5,784 nucleotides of DNA, from contig DVMK01000084.1 in NCBI GenBank assembly GCA_018715025.1, forward strand, positions 1 through 5,784, read 5' to 3'. The DNA is from Candidatus Caccousia avistercoris (GTDB lineage Bacteria > Bacillota > Clostridia > Oscillospirales > Acutalibacteraceae). Every line of letters starts with the position of its first letter. Within the stretch, counting starts at the first letter, position 1. Made by a program: the position numbers and the translations under genes. This document shows positions 5,130-5,784 of this stretch, in pieces. The notes under the pieces were generated by a model. That model was not told where the DNA came from and made no database searches. It saw only the letters and a list, made by a program, of their open reading frames with translations.

Positions 5130-5774
5130 CTATGCAAGCCCAAAGTGCCGCTCCACTTTAGCCGCCGTTTCCTCCACCGTGCTTCTTGCGGTTCGCTCAA
5201 TCCAATAATAACCGCTGGTCTTAATATCGTTATATCTTTTTTCGTTCAGGCTTTTTAGGGTCGCATTGCACACCGCCTTCGCTTTTTCCGTATCGGACGC
5301 GCTGTTTATAAAATCGCGGAACCCCTGATGATCGGGGCGGCTGCAGTAATCATCCACCAAATGGGACGGTTCCTTTATCAAAAAGACGATTCTGGACGCC
5401 TCCGTTACCTTGTCCGCTTCTTCTGTGGTTAAATGGCAGTCGCACAATACCGTTTGATTTTGAGAAAGGCGGATCAAATCCAGCAATACAAAATCCAATT
5501 GTTCCCTGGTATTGTCCACCAGCCATTTTTTATACTCCTCCACCGTGCGCCCGAAAAACGCATCCGCATTGGGAAAGGTTTGATTCATGGACGGCTGAAA
5601 AGCGGGATTTGAAATTTTCTGATGGCGTGCGAACTGCTCGTCGATATCATAAACCAAGAGCCTGTGCCGTTTGGCCAATTCGCGTGAAATCGTCGTTTTT
5701 CCGCCGCAGGGCGTTCCGGCTATGAAATAGACGTTTTTTAAATATTCTCGGATTACATTGTCTTGAAATATCAT
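5130..5774 (-). CDS. P-loop NTPase, small-molecule kinase-like, function unknown
   Basis: At least 214 residues, cytosolic, no signal peptide. The N-terminal strand VYFIAGTPCGGKTT (15-28) is a Walker A loop in adenylate/shikimate-kinase style. LLVYDIDEQF (39-48) has acidic D43 and D45, where such kinases often bind substrate or metal. VLCDCHL (109-115) follows a helix and resembles a Walker B strand. IVFLIKEPSHLVDDYCSRPDHQ (from 129) looks like the strand before a lid with R146. These features suggest an NMP-kinase-like fold, but I cannot name the substrate; it would usually be labelled 'AAA family ATPase'. ATG 5774 is the only visible start, but just 10 nt precede it, no ribosome site is seen there, and the frame stays open to the window edge (D-S-V), so it may begin further out. 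Hand counts show 43% GC over 5461-5520 against 70% over 3781-3840 in the fucosidase gene, so it may be acquired by transfer (inference). Confidence 0.7.
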   Translation of the reverse strand: MIFQDNVIREYLKNVYFIAGTPCGGKTTISRELAKRHRLLVYDIDEQFARHQKISNPAFQPSMNQTFPNADAFFGRTVEEYKKWLVDNTREQLDFVLLDLIRLSQNQTVLCDCHLTTEEADKVTEASRIVFLIKEPSHLVDDYCSRPDHQGFRDFINSASDTEKAKAVCNATLKSLNEKRYNDIKTSGYYWIERTARSTVEETAAKVERHFGLA

Positions 5775-5784
5775 GACAGAATCT

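Noticed and set aside
5640..5655. TCGATATCA sequence resembling the PadR box inside the P-loop gene
   Set aside because: It lies inside the coding sequence for V-Y-D-I-D-E, lacks the 5+3+5 symmetry and is not near a promoter.

Overview
The window looks like a piece of a GC-rich Firmicutes chromosome, most plausibly a gut clostridium of the Oscillospiraceae/Ruminococcaceae type. This is inferred from the strong AGGAGG-type ribosome binding sites, the TTGACA/TATAAT-like promoters with 17-nt spacing, and the gene content (PadR plus DUF2812 pair, BtuR-type adenosyltransferase, SfsA, lone GH29 fucosidase). No gene names a species.

Layout. (1) 1-237, plus strand: the C-terminal part of a GNAT acetyltransferase, followed by a hairpin and then a clear intrinsic terminator (310-335). 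(2) 349-1669, minus strand: sfsA followed 49 nt later by a BtuR/CobO-type cobalamin adenosyltransferase, probably one transcript from a strong promoter at 1696-1724. (3) 1670-1881: a compact divergent regulatory region. It holds two back-to-back sigma-A-type promoters whose -35 boxes form a mirrored dyad, plus two near-identical palindromic boxes positioned like operators for the PadR gene. (4) 1882-3639, plus strand: a PadR-family repressor and, 18 nt downstream, a DUF2812 protein with about five membrane segments. (5) 3658-4977, minus strand: a cytoplasmic GH29 alpha-L-fucosidase, convergent with the DUF2812 gene and only 18 nt from it. (6) 5130-5774 or beyond, minus strand: an unassigned P-loop nucleotide-binding/kinase-like protein, clearly more AT-rich than its neighbours.

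How the genes relate. The best-supported functional unit is padR plus the DUF2812 gene: a repressor with twin operator-like boxes across its own promoter, in an operon with a membrane protein whose biochemical role I do not know. The same control region also drives sfsA-cobO in the opposite direction, so the PadR protein might affect both sides; this is inference. The fucosidase has its own extended -10 promoter-like sequence and no transporter or fucose-catabolism neighbour here. The acetyltransferase, sfsA/cobO, fucosidase and P-loop gene otherwise look like unrelated housekeeping or accessory genes packed together. No rRNA, tRNA, CRISPR array, insertion sequence or phage gene was seen. No gene-free stretch exceeds about 212 nt.
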